A stretch of 64,000 nt of DNA from Durusdinium trenchii (GCA_963970005.1 CAXAMN010001159.1:389763-453762), one strand, 5' to 3'. Shown: positions 23,782-36,078, counted from the first letter of the stretch. The notes: generated from the sequence alone by a model not told the origin. A program made the numbers and translations.

Positions 23782-23838
23782 GGGGTGGTTAATGGACACC
23801 CCGAATCACCTCGAAGGAGCGGGGTGTCCTGGTACATA
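23782..23838. repeat. Family D element, short
   Basis: GGGTGGTTAATGGACACCCC and GGGGTGTCCTGGTACATAG; AATGGACACCCCGAATCAC is shared with the copy at 54.2 kb. Confidence 0.5.
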
Positions 23839-26342
23839 GTATAGTGATATAGTGTAACTACTTAACAACCTAAGAAGAGCCTCCAAGTACAAGTCGAAAG
23901 ACTGTCCAGTCTGGTCCTGAACACGATCGATCGACGATGATCGAGCCCACTATCGAGCCCGAATCGCTAGACTGGACCAACTCAAGGTATCCCCCTACTT
24001 AAGGGCTACCGAATTCGTGAATAGTGCCATGTGTTCCAAAAACATCCAAAAACATGATATGACCTGAGGTTCATTATAAGCTGAGGTCCAACTAATCACC
24101 TGATATGGATGATACACACAGGCAACACTCCACCGAGGCAAACCACCCGAGCCACTCCGAGGCCCGCTCCAGACGCCAGCTGGCAGCGCCCACGCAAGAC
24201 CGCCCTGGAGCACACGGTCTGAGAACATCTGAGACTATGGCATGAAAGCATGGCTGAGACTATGGCTAAGCATGGCTGGCCATCCGAACATATCGTTGAG
24301 AGATTCTTTTCACATGACATGTCATGTCTTTTCATGTTCATCCGAACGAGCAATGGCAATAATCCCGGCGCCTCAAAACCGAACGAGTCACGCACTCAAA
24401 AGACTGTGAAAGAGCCATTCCTTTTATTCCGAACGGTTCCGAGTAAGCCCCGCCTTGCCGTGGCCAGAATCATCATCAAATGGGCAAATGGGCCACAAAA
24501 AAAAGGTGTCACAACATCTTACAGCTGAGCCGAAACCAAGCCAATGAACACCAAGCCAAGCTTGAGCAAGCTTGAGGAAGCTCAAAGTGGAAGTGCCGCT
24601 GTTTAGGACCCTTGGACAGTCTGTCTTTATATAGTTAACTATTAAGAAGTCTGTTTTTAGTTGAGGCGCAAATCGTCCACTTCTTTCGTGGGCAAATCAT
24701 TGGGAATAAAACAAGTCCTTTCTGCATGTTCTGATCGAAACAACACGGAAGGTTGGACTTTGAAAGTTTTCGAGAAACTTGACGCCATGCACACTCTCTC
24801 TTCCTCTCTATCATCATATACGTCAATCGCATGTCATCCAGGCCCCACTTTTTGCATCCGCCCTCCGAAAACGTGTTGCCATCCTTGCCGCTCCTCTTGC
24901 CGCTCCTCTTCTGAACTGCTCCTCTTCTTCCAATTCTCTCTCCCAGCACCCTCCTGGCCAGGCTGTTAGTTGAGGGTTGTTGGACCCTGTCTCAGGTCGA
25001 ACCATTGGTGACACTCCGGTCATTCTTCCGTTCACGTCACCGCGCCGGAGCGGTCCGCCAGCGGTTCCGCCATAAATCAATTCCCAAACCCAGCAGGCGA
25101 ACCAGCTGCGAAACCCAGTGAACGGCTGGCATCAGGCTGGGATGTCCACTGGAAAGCAGTCATTGCTTGGAAAAAGCATGATATTTCTGCCTGTTGGCCG
25201 GTTTTGACACATAAAGAGGCAAAAATACATGTTACATGGTTGGAAAATCCAGGAATGTTTGGAGTTTGTTGAATCGTGGAGTCTGAATCTTCATCGAGTG
25301 GGCAACCCATCAAATCAGTGGCCGGCACCCCCGAGATCCCACAGAATCGGGCTGATGCCACAGGGTGCCTCAAGGTTCCTCAACGGCCTGGTTGCTGCCT
25401 CAACGGCTCTGAGCAGGAAGCGCGTTTCCCTGTGTCTTACATGGTCGTTTGGCGAATTGGAAGACTTAAGGAAGCTTGATGAATGCTTAACCATTTGGTG
25501 CTCAACCATTTTAAGACCAAACGTTTACTTTCACTGGTGCCTCATGGTCGTTTGATTGATGTTGGGGGCAGCACCGGACCTTGGTCTCCAAATGTCCTTC
25601 TGCAAGTCCCAACAAACCAGTCCAGTTCTGTCTCATGCCCTAGGGCTCCAAGTACCTGGACCCTCTGAACCCACCCCAAGCACCTTCTGAGAAGGTCCTT
25701 GGAGCCCTAGGGATGATCGGTCAGGCCTTGAAGCGGTCCCATCGGTCCCGTACAGCACACCGAACAACACCAACGGGTCCAACTCCGACCACCAAGCTGT
25801 ATGCAAGCAGCCATGTGGTGCAAGCGCGAGCCAGCGCGAGCAAGCGCAGGGTGGGAGGAGAGCTCTCCGATCACCTTCGTTCCGATCACCCTCCAATAGC
25901 CTCGATCTTGTTTCGTCGCACATGCGTCTGGGACAGCGTCAGCTCTGCTCGCCCTTTAAGGCACCTGCGAAGGGACGTCCACCCGATCGGCCAAACGTTC
26001 CGGTCCGGTTCCGGTCGGTCGAGGTAGCGCTTCGCACCGATCCCGGACGCGCGCGCAGCGGAAGCGCGCGCCGCCGTTCGTTTGAGCGATCTTCTTCTTC
26101 GGTTTTTTCTGGTTCCTTCTTTAGCGATCCCTCATGTTTCTGGTCCCCCATTTCTCACAAAAGCGCCCGGTTCTTTCATTGGAACACTCTTGGTCACCTC
26201 ACCTCATCGTTGCTCCCTGTCCTCCGTCCTCTGGCCCACGCTCTCTCCGCCTCGCGTGTCGGATGAGTCGACGTCCGTTCCGCGGCAACGACGAGGTCGT
26301 TACGAGGTCGAAGCCGGTTTGGGGCGAAAACATCCGTCGACA
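23839..26342. other. Non-coding stretch
   Basis: Apart from the family B element at 25637-25713, only unsupported open frames are seen. One is a minus frame from ATG 25923 that runs into that element. Family E begins at its right edge. Confidence 0.3.
25637..25713. repeat. Family B element, short form
   Basis: Ends GCCCTAGGGCTCCAAGTACC and GTCCTTGGAGCCCTAGGG are near-perfect inverted copies around a 40-bp centre. Confidence 0.6.
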
Positions 26343-26400
26343 GCCTCCAACCTAAGAGCAATGGCCTCCAACCTAATAGCAATGACCTCCAGCATAATTA
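26343..26400. repeat. Family E 21-bp tandem (MASNLIA-type)
   Basis: Units CCTCCAACCTAATAGCAATG repeat about 2.5 times. Translated in plus they read ASNLRAMASNLIAMTS, the familiar Symbiodinium peptide. Confidence 0.65.
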
Positions 26401-26617
26401 GAACAAAACGGACGACTTTCATTCCCTACTCTTGCTTGGCACATTGCACTCTTTTATCTCAAGGGAGCTCCTTTTCGAGTTCAAGCGATGCCTGCGCGCA
26501 TCATGAGATTACGCAGTTGCCCTTTTCGCTTCGCAAAGAGCCTAGACCACAAGTGCTGATTCCCGGGCCGGGCCGATAATACCACATGCAGCCCCCTACG
26601 ACCTAGCTGCGTCTTAG

Positions 26618-26732
26618 CTTGGCAACCCAGTGGATGATGATGGTTATAAAGGCCATTCCTGGGGCCTTCCTCTAACATGATAACTCTTTGCCGACTGTGA
26701 CAGGTAATTAGGACAGGCCCAAGCCATATAGC
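26618..26732. repeat. Family H element
   Basis: GTGGATGATGATGGTTATAA, AGGCCATTCCTGGGGCC and TTGCCGACTGTGACAGGTAA then GGACAGGCCCAAG. Confidence 0.5.
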
Positions 26733-26980
26733 TAGCTCGAAAGCCCCGGCAATGTCCAAGGTTCTCCCAGGTCATGTCACACTTCTGGCCGGTGTGTGGC
26801 TATAAACTACACTGCTTCTAGCAAGACGATTCGCCTTTCTTCGCAGGATGCAACGACGAGTCACGAACTCTACCTGGAGGCTTTCGAACCCCTATGCCTA
26901 TGCAATCCTATGCACATGGAACACATATATATATATGGAACACATACACACACTGTGTACACACAAAACAGTGCTCCAAT

Positions 26981-27083
26981 GTATTCCCTGGGAGTCAAAG
27001 ACTATTAATTGTCTTTAGGTGACCCGAAAAGGAATATGCTTTACTTCAGTCGGTCAAAGTATAGTCTTTGGACTTCTAGGGTA
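26981..27083. repeat. Family G palindromic element
   Basis: Outer TATTCCCTGGGAGTCAAAGA faces TCTTTGGACTTCTAGGGTA; inner CAAAGACTAT and ATAGTCTTTG are inverted; TAGGTGACCCGAAAAGGAAT is the core. Confidence 0.6.
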
Positions 27084-27667
27084 TTTACTCCATGTATGCC
27101 CCACCGTGGTTTGTGGCCTCGTCTTGGCTGCCTTTTTCGCACAACCGTGATTGAAATCCACGTGCGGCACAGCTCACCTCACTGCCTTCCTGAAAGTTTA
27201 TTACACAACACGAAGTCAGGCTACTGAAGCAAATCCCTTTCACAGAAGGCAGTGGCTTGTCGCGGGCGCTCGCGGGTTTTTGGGGATGCTCAGGTTTGAA
27301 AGCATTGGGGGCGTGGCCCAGGCTGTCCATTTCTCGTTGGGAATTGTTACATGGCTGTGGGTCAAATCCTGTAACATCCAACCCCCCAAACCCTTGTAGA
27401 TTGACCTCCCTACCCTGGTACAGTAGTCCCTTCTGTTCATGTGCCCTTTGAGACAAGAAAACAGTTCCGATGACATGCCCCCACCGTCACATGTGAGAAC
27501 GAACGACGAGAACGAACGAGAACGAGGTGGAACATCCGGACCAAACCAGGTGAAGTTTGCACTTTCGGCAGAGACCCGCCAAAGGTGAACCAATCCGTCC
27601 TCGTCCCCGGTGGAATTGCGTCCTCGTCCTTGGACGTGCTGACCACTTCTATCCACTTCTGATCAAA

Positions 27668-27770
27668 GGGACGCTACGTTCGGGGCTCCTGGCATCGCTA
27701 CGAAGAACAAGGTTCGCTACGAACGCACCTCCTGGCCTTACTACTGGGAGCACGGACTATAGGGACTGAG
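27668..27770. repeat. Family F cluster
   Basis: GGGGCTCCTGGCATCGCTAC, GGTTCGCTACGAACGCACCT and CTCCTGGCCTTACTACTGGG in order. Confidence 0.5.
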
Positions 27771-28127
27771 AAACGTTCAATCGAAAAGGATCTGTTGGGT
27801 CGACGCCGACGCCGGCGCCTCTCCAACCTATCGACATGCATGACATGCATCTGATTGATCCTCTTCTCACTTCTCTCGACCTTCCTTTGTGATCTATCGA
27901 GACCATTCCTTTTGGCACCCCCCAGTCGATCACCAGTCACGACCCGCCAGGTCACAACGGACCGGTCTCCGGTCGGTCTCACAACCAGGGTAGGAGTTGG
28001 CGAGTGGTCAACTTGATGAAACATCCTCGGTCGGTCCAATCACGAACATGCGGTTTTGAACTCGTAAGGCCGGAAAACGACTCGGACAAAAAGGTCTCAA
28101 GCAAACTTATCACATCACAAAGAGAGA

Positions 28128-28148
28128 TCTCTCTCTCTCTCTCTCTCT
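28128..28148. repeat. (CT)n microsatellite
   Basis: Ten or so CT units between AGAGAGAT and TTTCTCC. Confidence 0.8.
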
Positions 28149-28555
28149 TTCTCCATCGTTTTCTTCATGAGATTGTTACAAAGAGATGTGTTCTCTTGTT
28201 TTGTTGGCGAAATTGGACGGCTCAGACATGTCCAGTGCCAGACCTTTCTCTGCCAGGATGCTTCGAAACCAAGGTCTAGGCCTGCCCGCACCACGCAACG
28301 AATTTCCCGGAAACGAAACCTTCAAAGCTGCAACAAGGTCCCCCGCCTCACTGTAACAAAGCAGTTGCTGGCCAGGCAAAGTAGGAAAAACACTCCCACC
28401 TGAGACTAGCGAAATGGTGAGGCAAAACACTTGGACGAGAAATACCATGCATCTTCCTGCAAATCTTCTGCTTGACTTGGCTGGTTTCATAGATGGAAGG
28501 GAAAAACCAACAGCCAAGGAGCCAGGTTTAGAGACTACATCTTTCGGCCTATCAC

Positions 28556-28585
28556 GGCCGAAATCGGCCGAAATCGGCCGAAGTC
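28556..28585. repeat. 10-bp tandem repeat
   Basis: Three units of GGCCGAAATC, the last with one change. Confidence 0.7.
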
Positions 28586-28811
28586 GTCTGTTCTTCTTTT
28601 TCAGTTCGCGGACGAGCCACTGCCATTCCAACACCCATGCTTGCCACTGCAACCGTCCTCATGGCGTGGCGCCGAGGAGTACAACATGGGGCGAAGATGA
28701 TACAACTGTCAACTACCCGGAGTCATCTGGAGTCTCAGTTTGCACTAAAACAAAGCACCTGAACCATCTATTTACTACCTATGAACTACCTTCGTCTTTG
28801 GGTCATGTCAT

Positions 28812-28852
28812 GTTGGAGGCCATTGCTTCTAGGTTGGAGGCCATTATATTTG
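28812..28852. repeat. Family E 21-bp tandem
   Basis: Two units in reverse orientation: TTGGAGGCCATTGCTTCTAG then GTTGGAGGCCATTATATT. Confidence 0.6.
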
Positions 28853-30330
28853 TCCAATGTGTGTCTTTCTCCTTCAGGTCCAGCACCTGGGTAACGTCAT
28901 GTTCCATGTTCCGTTTTCCACTTCAGACTCATCCCTCCACAAACTCCAAGGTCGATGCTTTGCCGTCGGCTGACTCATCCTCGGCGGAAGTTGATTGCTG
29001 GAAGTTGACCAGAGTCGAGTGGGTTCTCTCTGGGCAATCGATCATATCTAATTCCATCTGGTTCGTGCCCATAGTTCCTTATGTCAGAGTGCACATAGAA
29101 CAATCATAATAATCATTGATCATATAATCGTTCGACTGCTCATGTGTCTTCTAATCGATGCTATTCGACATCTGCAGAAACCCTTAGACTTAGACCTCCT
29201 TTTTTTTGTTTTTTTGCTGGTCCTTTTCGGAAGAAATACCCCTATTCAGGCTGATCTTTCCGTCAGGTCTTGCGCGTTTTGCTGTGCCCACCACTTCACC
29301 AACTGCTTCAAGGGTCCATGCCGAAAAGATCCAATCGAATTGATCGCGGCTGGCCATTTGGATTCGCCTCGGTATGAGCAAGCGGCGTGATCCGATTGGG
29401 AAGCCGAGAATGAACAGCATATGTTCGAAGAAACGACTGTATAGTGCGATCATGAACGATCAGCATGCATAGCCCGAAGGCGGTACCGTTCGTGTTTTCA
29501 TGCTTTTCTTCATGGGAATGGTCCATTGAAACCAATCCACGCGCGCCGAACACGCCCGGCCACCCCGGTGCTGCCGAGGTGCCATTCGGGCGTGGGAACG
29601 TCGAAGGGACAGAGCCGTGGATCCGCTGGGACGTCTGGGAGGTCTTCGGTCTGCTCTCCGGCCAAGGGGCCCAAAAGCAACAAGCGACCACTGGGTACCC
29701 TGAGAAGCTGGAAGGTGGAGAGCGGGGTGAGCTGTTTGTGCCATGGGTAGGAAAGAGTAAAAGGTTGTAGATCGTATACCAGGTAGCTCTTCTCAAGCAA
29801 GTGGAAGAATCACATCCATAGTGTCATTATGTGGTCTATGTGTCTTATGCGATGGGATGGAGAAGAACTTGCAAAGAGTTGAAATCCCTGTGTTCTGCAA
29901 CTTTAGGAGAACACAGGTCACGTTTAGATAAAAAATGAAAAACACAAATATTACTATATTAGTATGATGGTCAATACAGCGATATGCTGAAAGGAACACA
30001 AAGTCCGACATGGCTCTGCAGCTTAGGCTGAGAAGCGAAACAGTATAGCGCTGCTTGAAGATCTGCCGCATATCTGACACCTTTCGGCGACCAGGTTGGA
30101 AACCCTTCGTCTGAATGGACGAGGATTGGTGAAGATCACTGACACATCCCACACAAGATCTAGTATACTATGCACTCACAGCTTTGGGGGAACCAGACCC
30201 TTTGACCCTGGCAGAATCTGAGGCTAACATCTTGGCTAAAACAAGGAAACGGCTAAAAGATAAGCTTGCAACTCTCTCTCTCTCTGCAAACAAGACGCAT
30301 TCTTCACTTGCTGCAAAAGCAGGCTAAGAG

Positions 30331-30453
30331 GTGTGGGTTCCAACCTGATTGCAACTGGCAAGCAGCGATTCGGCGTGCAAATTCAGTTTTGGATGGTCCA
30401 CCTTGGCCCGGTTCGAGGAGCCCTTCCGGACGCCGTCGCGGAAGCGCGTGCAG
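30331..30453 (+). CDS. Candidate internal exon, unknown product
   Basis: Starts after AAGAG with G next and ends before a GTGCCC donor-like site. The frame reads VGSNLIATGKQRFGVQIQFW followed by MVHLGPVRGALPDAVAEARA, which looks like folded protein and is in phase 1 at the start. The donor is weak and other frames are open nearby, so strand and borders are tentative. Confidence 0.33.
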
Positions 30454-30929
30454 TGCCCTGAAGACCCACGGTGCCGCTGCCCCGGCGGGTCCACGTCTGT
30501 CTTCCCGCGTCTTCCGGCGTCTTCCGCGGCGGCGAAGGGGTGGGGCGGTCGGCGGTCCAAGCGGCAAGTAATCGCTGAAGTGTCCATCTTGCAGCCCTAC
30601 TCCTCGGGCGAAGGGTTGGTTTCCACGTGCAGCACGTAGGGGGAGGGAGGTACGGCAGAAGGCAGGATGTGCAGGCATGATATGCAACACCTGAAGATGA
30701 ACATGGAAGACTAGCTTCCTCCACAAACCGGTGATTTTCAGGTTCCATGTTAAACTGTTGATCTTCCAGGGTGTAAATATCTAGACGTCTTGGAGCAAAG
30801 AAGCTTTGATCTCATTTGGGCACAAAACTTCTTGTCTCGGGCAGTTTCTGATTGGAATCTCCACGTGCTCACTTCTTTTCCAAGTGCTGACTCCTTTCCA
30901 GGCAATGCAGCCTCACTTCCATTGCTAGT

Positions 30930-31008
30930 GAAGGTTGGAGGACATGGCTATTAGGTTGGTTGGGGGCCATCGCTAGTAGGTTGGAGGCCATCGCAATTGG
31001 GTTAAAAG
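30930..31008. repeat. Family E 21-bp tandem, longest array
   Basis: About 3.5 reverse units with drift (GGTTGGAGGACATGGCTATT, GGGGGCCATCGCTAGTAGGT, TGGAGGCCATCGCAATTGGG). Confidence 0.65.
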
Positions 31009-31507
31009 GAAGGTATTCAACTAGCAAAGAACACCCGATGCGAGTCAAGTTGCCAGATTTCAGGTAGCGGGCTGATGCCTGACCAGCAAGGCGGTGGTTG
31101 ATTTCAGAAAGCCTCCTGGTTGCTTCGCGGCTCTTCATCCCTGAAAACCTCCTCATGACATTGTGCCTTGTGCGCCGAATTCGGGGAGTCTACTCTTGAA
31201 GCACCAACCATGTAACCAACACCGCGCCGAAGCGGGCAACTCTGGCTACAGCCCAGCAGCACCACACCTGGCTACACTCCACCAAGCGCGACATCGTAAT
31301 GGCGTTGTTCTCCCAGTCCTGGGACCGTTCCAGCATGTGCAGCCTCGGGCGCCAGCCGTGAAGCGGTCGGAGGGAGACCCCGGAAAGGCGGGCAGCGAGC
31401 GCTCCATGAAGGCCAGGTGACAAGTCTTGCTGTTGGCCATCCTTGTTCACGGCTTTCACCTCCAGCCCTGGAGGTGAAGGGAGAACAGCGCAAGAGCGAG
31501 AACGCAG

Positions 31508-31594
31508 TTCGCCCGAACGCATGTCCATTTCCATGGCGATGTGGCTGCAAAGTACATCAAGAGCTACCAGCAGGTGTTTCTCGTGGCCAAGGCA
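31508..31594 (+). CDS. Candidate short exon, unknown product
   Basis: A 29-codon frame (FARTHVHFHGDVAAKYIKSY, then QQVFLVAKA) ends exactly at a consensus GTGAGT donor at 31595. The acceptor GCAG is followed by T, not G, which is atypical for this genome. A long minus-strand frame (31190-31534) overlaps it and cannot be excluded. Confidence 0.28.
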
Positions 31595-31712
31595 GTGAGT
31601 TTCGAAAAAGATCTTCTTTCCCCAAAGGACTCCTCTTTGTAGTGGGGCGCCTAGTCCGTTTGTAAGAATGTTACTTACCCAAGCACTCCATGTATGCTAT
31701 ATATATATATGC

Positions 31713-31778
31713 TTACATTGACCCCCAATAAAACCACCCCAACTGATCGGCATGTATGGCATACATGGAGCGTCTGGG
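31713..31778. repeat. Family C fragment
   Basis: CCACCCCAACTGATCGGCAT and a right-hand TGGAGCGTCTGGGA remain. Confidence 0.4.
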
Positions 31779-31838
31779 AAAAAACATCGTCACTGACCCC
31801 AAACGTGGGAATTTTACTATATTACTGCAATACATATG

Positions 31839-31947
31839 CCTGGAGCCTCGTCAAGTACCTCGGAAAGTGGGTGCAGATCTACCCGTTTCTATGGGGCCAT
31901 GGCCATGTCCCATTTTCTAGAGTCGTCCTTAAAGTCGGGTCCAGGTG
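31839..31947. repeat. Family A palindromic element
   Basis: Full length: CCTGGAGCCTCGTCAAGTAC to TTAAAGTCGGGTCCAGG, with the GGGCCATG core duplicated (GGGGCCATGGCCATGTCC). Confidence 0.65.
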
Positions 31948-32251
31948 TACAAACTATCTAAACGCAGCGCCAGGCCGCCAGGCTTCCAACAGCGATCCCT
32001 GTGGTCTCCCCCGTCCCCCCCGGTTCCGTTCGGCGCCGTTCAGCCTCGCAAGGACACGGACAGGAAGCCATACCGGGCCGGGCTCGTGATGGTGAGGTCC
32101 ACGTGGTGCACGCGGAAGGTGGCTGCATCCAAGAGCGGATAACGGCCTGACGCGTTAGGCGGCGGCCGTCAGCGCCGCATTTACGGCCTGACCGTTTCAA
32201 AAACATTGGGGTGGTTGACAATATGACGTGGAGTGTGTGGACTAGTGTGGG

Positions 32252-32296
32252 TCAGCGAATCGCTAGTAGGTTGGAGGCTATCGCTAGTAGGTTGGG
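32252..32296. repeat. Family E 21-bp tandem
   Basis: ATCGCTAGTAGGTTGGAGGC and TATCGCTAGTAGGTTGGGAC, two reverse units. Confidence 0.6.
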
Positions 32297-33327
32297 ACCT
32301 TATCTCGCAAGGGCTTGGAGACTCCCGTGGTCGCTCTGAACGCCTCCCCTGTTTCATGGCTCCCTCCTGAGCAATCAGCTAGTGATAGTGATTGCACTCT
32401 AGACATGGAGCGTCCCGCACTCCTGGCTCTTCCGTCCGCGCACCCCACTTGTAGCGCTTTTGCGTCCCCCCCCAAAAAGAACACACTGCTGCTCCACCCC
32501 TGCTCCACCCCATCACATGCGCCACACCATCGCCTGTAAATGGATCTGGCTGGACACCACCACACACATCCAGCCATTGACGGATCAAGTCTTCCACCTG
32601 CCCACATCACCCGTAGCCACCGTTGAGCGATCTCGAGCTTCGCGACGAGCGGTTCGAGCGGTGGGTCACCCAAGTGAAAACGTTGGGATGGGTGAGCAAC
32701 GCAAGAGAGTCCATGGAGAAAGTACTCCAGGTTTCCCCAAGTTCTTTGATGTGGATTCAGCTGGTGGGATTTGTTGAGTGTGGATGTGTTTTTGTGTACA
32801 AGCATCAGATTCTCAGCAAGTGCTGCAGCTCAAGCTGTCCATCTCCAGTGTTTTCGTTCGCTGTGTTTCACCCAGTCTCTTCCAGCGGTGTTTCCTTGGA
32901 CAAGTTGTCTTACTGCGTGCACCGCCTCAATCAAGATGCAGTGGTTTCGTGGTTTCAGTTGGTTGGTGGCACAATCTCCCATGTCGGTGGTCTATATCGA
33001 CTCCCATGTCAAAGACATCGTTGGGGACATGCGAAAATCGAAGCTCTGAAAACATTTCTTTGCAGCCCTGTCCTCTTCTTCCCCACCAGCAGGTAGCTCA
33101 CTGGCTTCTGCTGAGATTCGGTCCTGGGTTCGGTGAAGAGCGCTCACTTCACTCGAAGCAGTGGCGAGGAACAGGGCGATAACATCGGCTTATGACTCAT
33201 GACTCGATTTATGGCTCTGGGTCAGAACCAGAGGACCCGGGATTTTCCGAACATGGACAGAATCGACCAGGATTTTGGGGCTGGTGTTGACTCAAAACCA
33301 TATGGTATTTACATGCATTTACATTTA

Positions 33328-33434
33328 ACCCAGACGCTCCATGTATGCCATATATGCCAATCAGTTGGGGTGGTTTTGGTGGTCAATGTAGGCATATATA
33401 TGTATATATGTGAATCCCACACATGGAGTGTAAT
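33328..33434. repeat. Family C element, AT-rich variant
   Basis: ACCCAGACGCTCCATGTATG at the left, CAATCAGTTGGGGTGGTTTT inside and CCACACATGGAGTG at the right form a loose palindrome. Confidence 0.45.
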
Positions 33435-33981
33435 GTAGAATTCACATGAGTAAACCAGGCGTCAACAATAAACTGGTTTTTGGCCTGCCAGGATGTTGCA
33501 ATACTACTTTTAATCCAGATCCCAAAATGGATTTAAACAAATTGCCAGTCAACTATAAACCTGAGACAATAAAAATCAGTTGTTTCTCTCAGATCCCAAT
33601 GTGCCTTTTTTGCTTTTAATTTATCCTTTCTTCTTCTTCTTTATTTTTCTTCTTTTGTGGGATCTTAACCTACAATAATAAACCCCCTGCAGTTGGAATT
33701 CAATTGGGGAAATTGAGTTTGAATTACTTTTAGTCTACATTCCACATCCCCTCTGCCAAATGGCCTGGAGGTGTTCTATTGAAATTGAGATGTTTGACCT
33801 CCAAAAAAGCCAGATTTGTTTTTTTTTCATAGGGGTGGAGGGGGGGTTTTACGAATGTGAATTGAACATGATGGGTAAAATGGGTTCTCACCTACAAGTA
33901 GAGAGCAGGTCGAACTACATCGCCACGAGACCGACTCACTTGATGTGGACACTTGGTTCACCTTGCCCTGGTGGTGTTTTC

Positions 33982-34101
33982 TCCCTAGGGATCCAGTCGT
34001 ACCGAACCTCAGGTACGGTGATGGGTTCGGCACTGTTCTGTAGGTGCCTGGGGAGGGTCCAGTCGTACCGAACCTGAGGTTCGGTACGAAAGCGGATCCC
34101 G
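33982..34101. repeat. Family B element
   Basis: Starts CCCTAGGGATCCAGTCGTAC; repeated TCGTACCGAACCT blocks and inverted AGGTTCGGTACGA follow. The right end is degraded (GCGGATCCCGATCGGG). Confidence 0.5.
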
Positions 34102-34473
34102 ATCGGGAAAGATACACTCTGGCCGCCGGATGCGCCAGACCTGACTTCGACCCAGCGGCGATCTCCACGACGATGGGACTGGAGTCGAGGGCCATGAGAT
34201 TGTTCCACGACACCTGGCCACGGCCAGTCGGTGGACCGGAGGGCCATCCGCCAAATACCACCGGGGGTTAAATATGAGCAACGCCAACAAGACCAGGCAA
34301 ACCCAACTGGGTGAGGTTTCTTCATGTGTGATCAATTGTGATCATGTGTGATCTGTGTTGAGTCAATCTTTGCTCTTTCTTCACGACATGAAAGAGTTTC
34401 AAGGGTCCTACCCACATCTGATCTCATGCCGGACCGTCCTCCAAACACGGTGCTGACCTGACCAAAAGACCAG

Positions 34474-34713
34474 GTTTACCCTCAAGCGAAGTCCGGTCAC
34501 CGAAACCATCCGTCGCCGAAACCATCAGTTGCCGGCTCCTCCAAACACCGCACCCTCCGCATCGACGGTCCGCCTACACCGGCCACGCTCCGAAAACTCG
34601 GTGGTCCCGGCGCCGACGGCCAAAGCGCCTTCGCATCGCTGATGAAGACCCGTGTGAAGTTCAAGCCCGGTGGAGCGAGCGCCGTGAGCAGTGAAGCCTG
34701 GGATCGTTGTTCG
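34474..34713 (+). CDS. Candidate exon of a plus-strand gene, unknown product
   Basis: An 80-codon exon in phase 0, from CCAG/G at 34473/34474 to TTCG/GTGAGT at 34713/34714. It reads VYPQAKSGHRNHPSPKPSVA, then RTLRIDGPPTPATLRKLGGP and SLMKTRVKFKPGGASAVSSE. Nearly all codons end in G or C over the second half. Basic and Pro/Gly-rich; no family recognised. The minus strand also has an open frame (34497-35027), but the splice signals and residue make-up favour plus. Candidate exons follow downstream to 36.93 kb. Confidence 0.42.
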
Positions 34714-34890
34714 GTGAGTCCCTGTGAGGCAAGTGGGACAAACAGATGCACCGGACCGAAGTCTGAACCGAGTTGTCCCTGTTGACTTTCTCTAGTTGAC
34801 AGGTCTGGAAAGACCCCTTTAGTGTGTTGTCTTTTGTCCTTTATTTTGCCTGGAAAGACCCTCGTTTTCCTTGTTCCTTGTGCACGATAG

Positions 34891-35273
34891 GTCCGGTCGA
34901 TACTGCAGTTCAGGTGGGCCGGGGGCGAGGCATCCACGTGCCGACACCGGCGAACCAACGGCCAGCGCGGCGATCCGAGAAACAATCGAGAGAAAGAAAT
35001 GAACAGCAACTTACAATCGCTATACATAGGTTGAAGTTAGAACCAAAACGCAGCGTGGCACCAAACATGGCAAAAATCATTGAGCACGCAGCGCAGCGAG
35101 TTGAAAAAATGGTCTACCCTGGAAGCGGCACCCAGTGTCCCTGCACTTCAGGCAAATGCAACACTTCAAAAAAACGTTGCTGTTCTAGGAACGGACGGGG
35201 TTACAAAGTGGCTCAACAATCTGAATCTAAGTCCGGTCCTATGCCTTCGCTTGCCTGGTTGCACACCTTCTAG
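34891..35273 (+). CDS. Candidate exon(s) with Cys-rich segment, unknown product
   Basis: A Y-rich tract ending GATAG precedes G at 34891. One frame stays open to a stop at 35271-35273, including through moderately AT-rich DNA. It reads GPVDTAVQVGRGRGIHVPTP, a Glu/Arg/Gln-rich stretch, IIEHAAQRVEKMV, then a Cys cluster QCPCTSGKCNTSKKRCC. A second frame from 34891 (VRSILQFRWAGGEASTCRHR) is in phase with the upstream 34713 donor but stops at 35034. Which frame is used is unresolved. The CxC...C...CC pattern suggests metal binding or disulphides; that is inference. Confidence 0.35.
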
Positions 35274-35649
35274 GACCAAACGCATACAGTACATCCAACA
35301 TGAATTCATCCAACAAAAACGAGGAATGTATGGGCCCCCAACTTGGGCCGTATACGGTGTTCCTCCTTTCTGGACCTGTCCCGGTGCTTGGAAGTACCCG
35401 AGCGACGGCTGCTGGGCTGATGGTGAGATTGCGCAGCCAAAACGAGCGCTGCAGGAAAATATCCGCTTCGATCTTTGTCGAGTCCTCGGATCCGGGACCG
35501 ACCACAGACCGCGGAGCGAGCGGTTCGTCGAGGTCTCGACCGGTTCAGGTCGAGATAGGCGATGTGTGACGAGAGGCAGGCGAAGACATGACATGCCCTT
35601 TCGCAGCATGGATTAGACTCTTGATGAATGAAACCATCATAAACCATTC

Positions 35650-35877
35650 ATGTCATATGAAGAGGTGTTTCAATCTGAATCAAGAGTCTACTTATGTTGC
35701 AATTCGGAAAATGCTCCAAAACGGGAAGATGCAGTTCTCGGGGTCCTAAGGGAAGTACTCCGAATGACCCCCAACACACGAAGGCTTTCAAGTCGTTTTC
35801 GAACTCACGTCCATCGTCCGTCGGTCCGTGTCGTCCTCGGACGGTCCGATGGGTCGGCTCCCACTCGCTTCTTCTAA
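35650..35877 (+). CDS. Candidate terminal exon, unknown product
   Basis: A frame to TAA at 35877 reads EEVFQSESRVYLCCNSENAP, then KREDAVLGVLREVLRMTPNT and an Arg/Val-rich end. It is protein-like but overlaps an inverted repeat at its start (arms GACTCTTGAT at about 35609 and ATCAAGAGTC at about 35683). The minus strand is also open across this interval. Placed here as a possible part of the 34.5-36.9 kb plus-strand gene. Confidence 0.25.
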   Translation: MSYEEVFQSESRVYLCCNSENAPKREDAVLGVLREVLRMTPNTRRLSSRFRTHVHRPSVRVVLGRSDGSAPTRFF

Positions 35878-35983
35878 GGCGACCAAACCAAACCCAACGG
35901 GTTTGCCACCATCCACCGGTCATGGGTCCATGGGTCCATGGGTCCATGATCCATAGTATTCAGTCACGAAAGGAAGAAGCAGC

Positions 35984-36078
35984 TATACCAGGACACCCGG
36001 ACCAGGGGTGTCTAATAGCCCCTTTCGGGGTGATTCGGGGTGTCCATGATCCACCCCTTAGGAGGGGTCCTGGTATAG
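35984..36078. repeat. Family D element, both ends present
   Basis: TATACCAGGACACCCGG and GGGGTCCTGGTATA bound 95 bp with GGTGATTCGGGGTGTCC inside. Same size as the 14.25-kb copy but arms diverged. Confidence 0.65.

Noticed and set aside
25633-25923. 96-codon minus-strand frame from ATG 25923
   Set aside because: Its C-terminal part is a family B repeat, so the frame is at best partly genuine.
26082-26579. 165-codon frame containing MASNLIAMTS
   Set aside because: The peptide is the family E repeat in translation, not a gene.
28414-29109. 231-codon plus-strand open frame
   Set aside because: Runs through a 10-bp tandem repeat and a family E array; no domain or coding composition.
31190-31534. 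114-codon minus-strand frame opposite the candidate exon at 31.5 kb
   Set aside because: No splice signals at its ends; kept as an alternative only.
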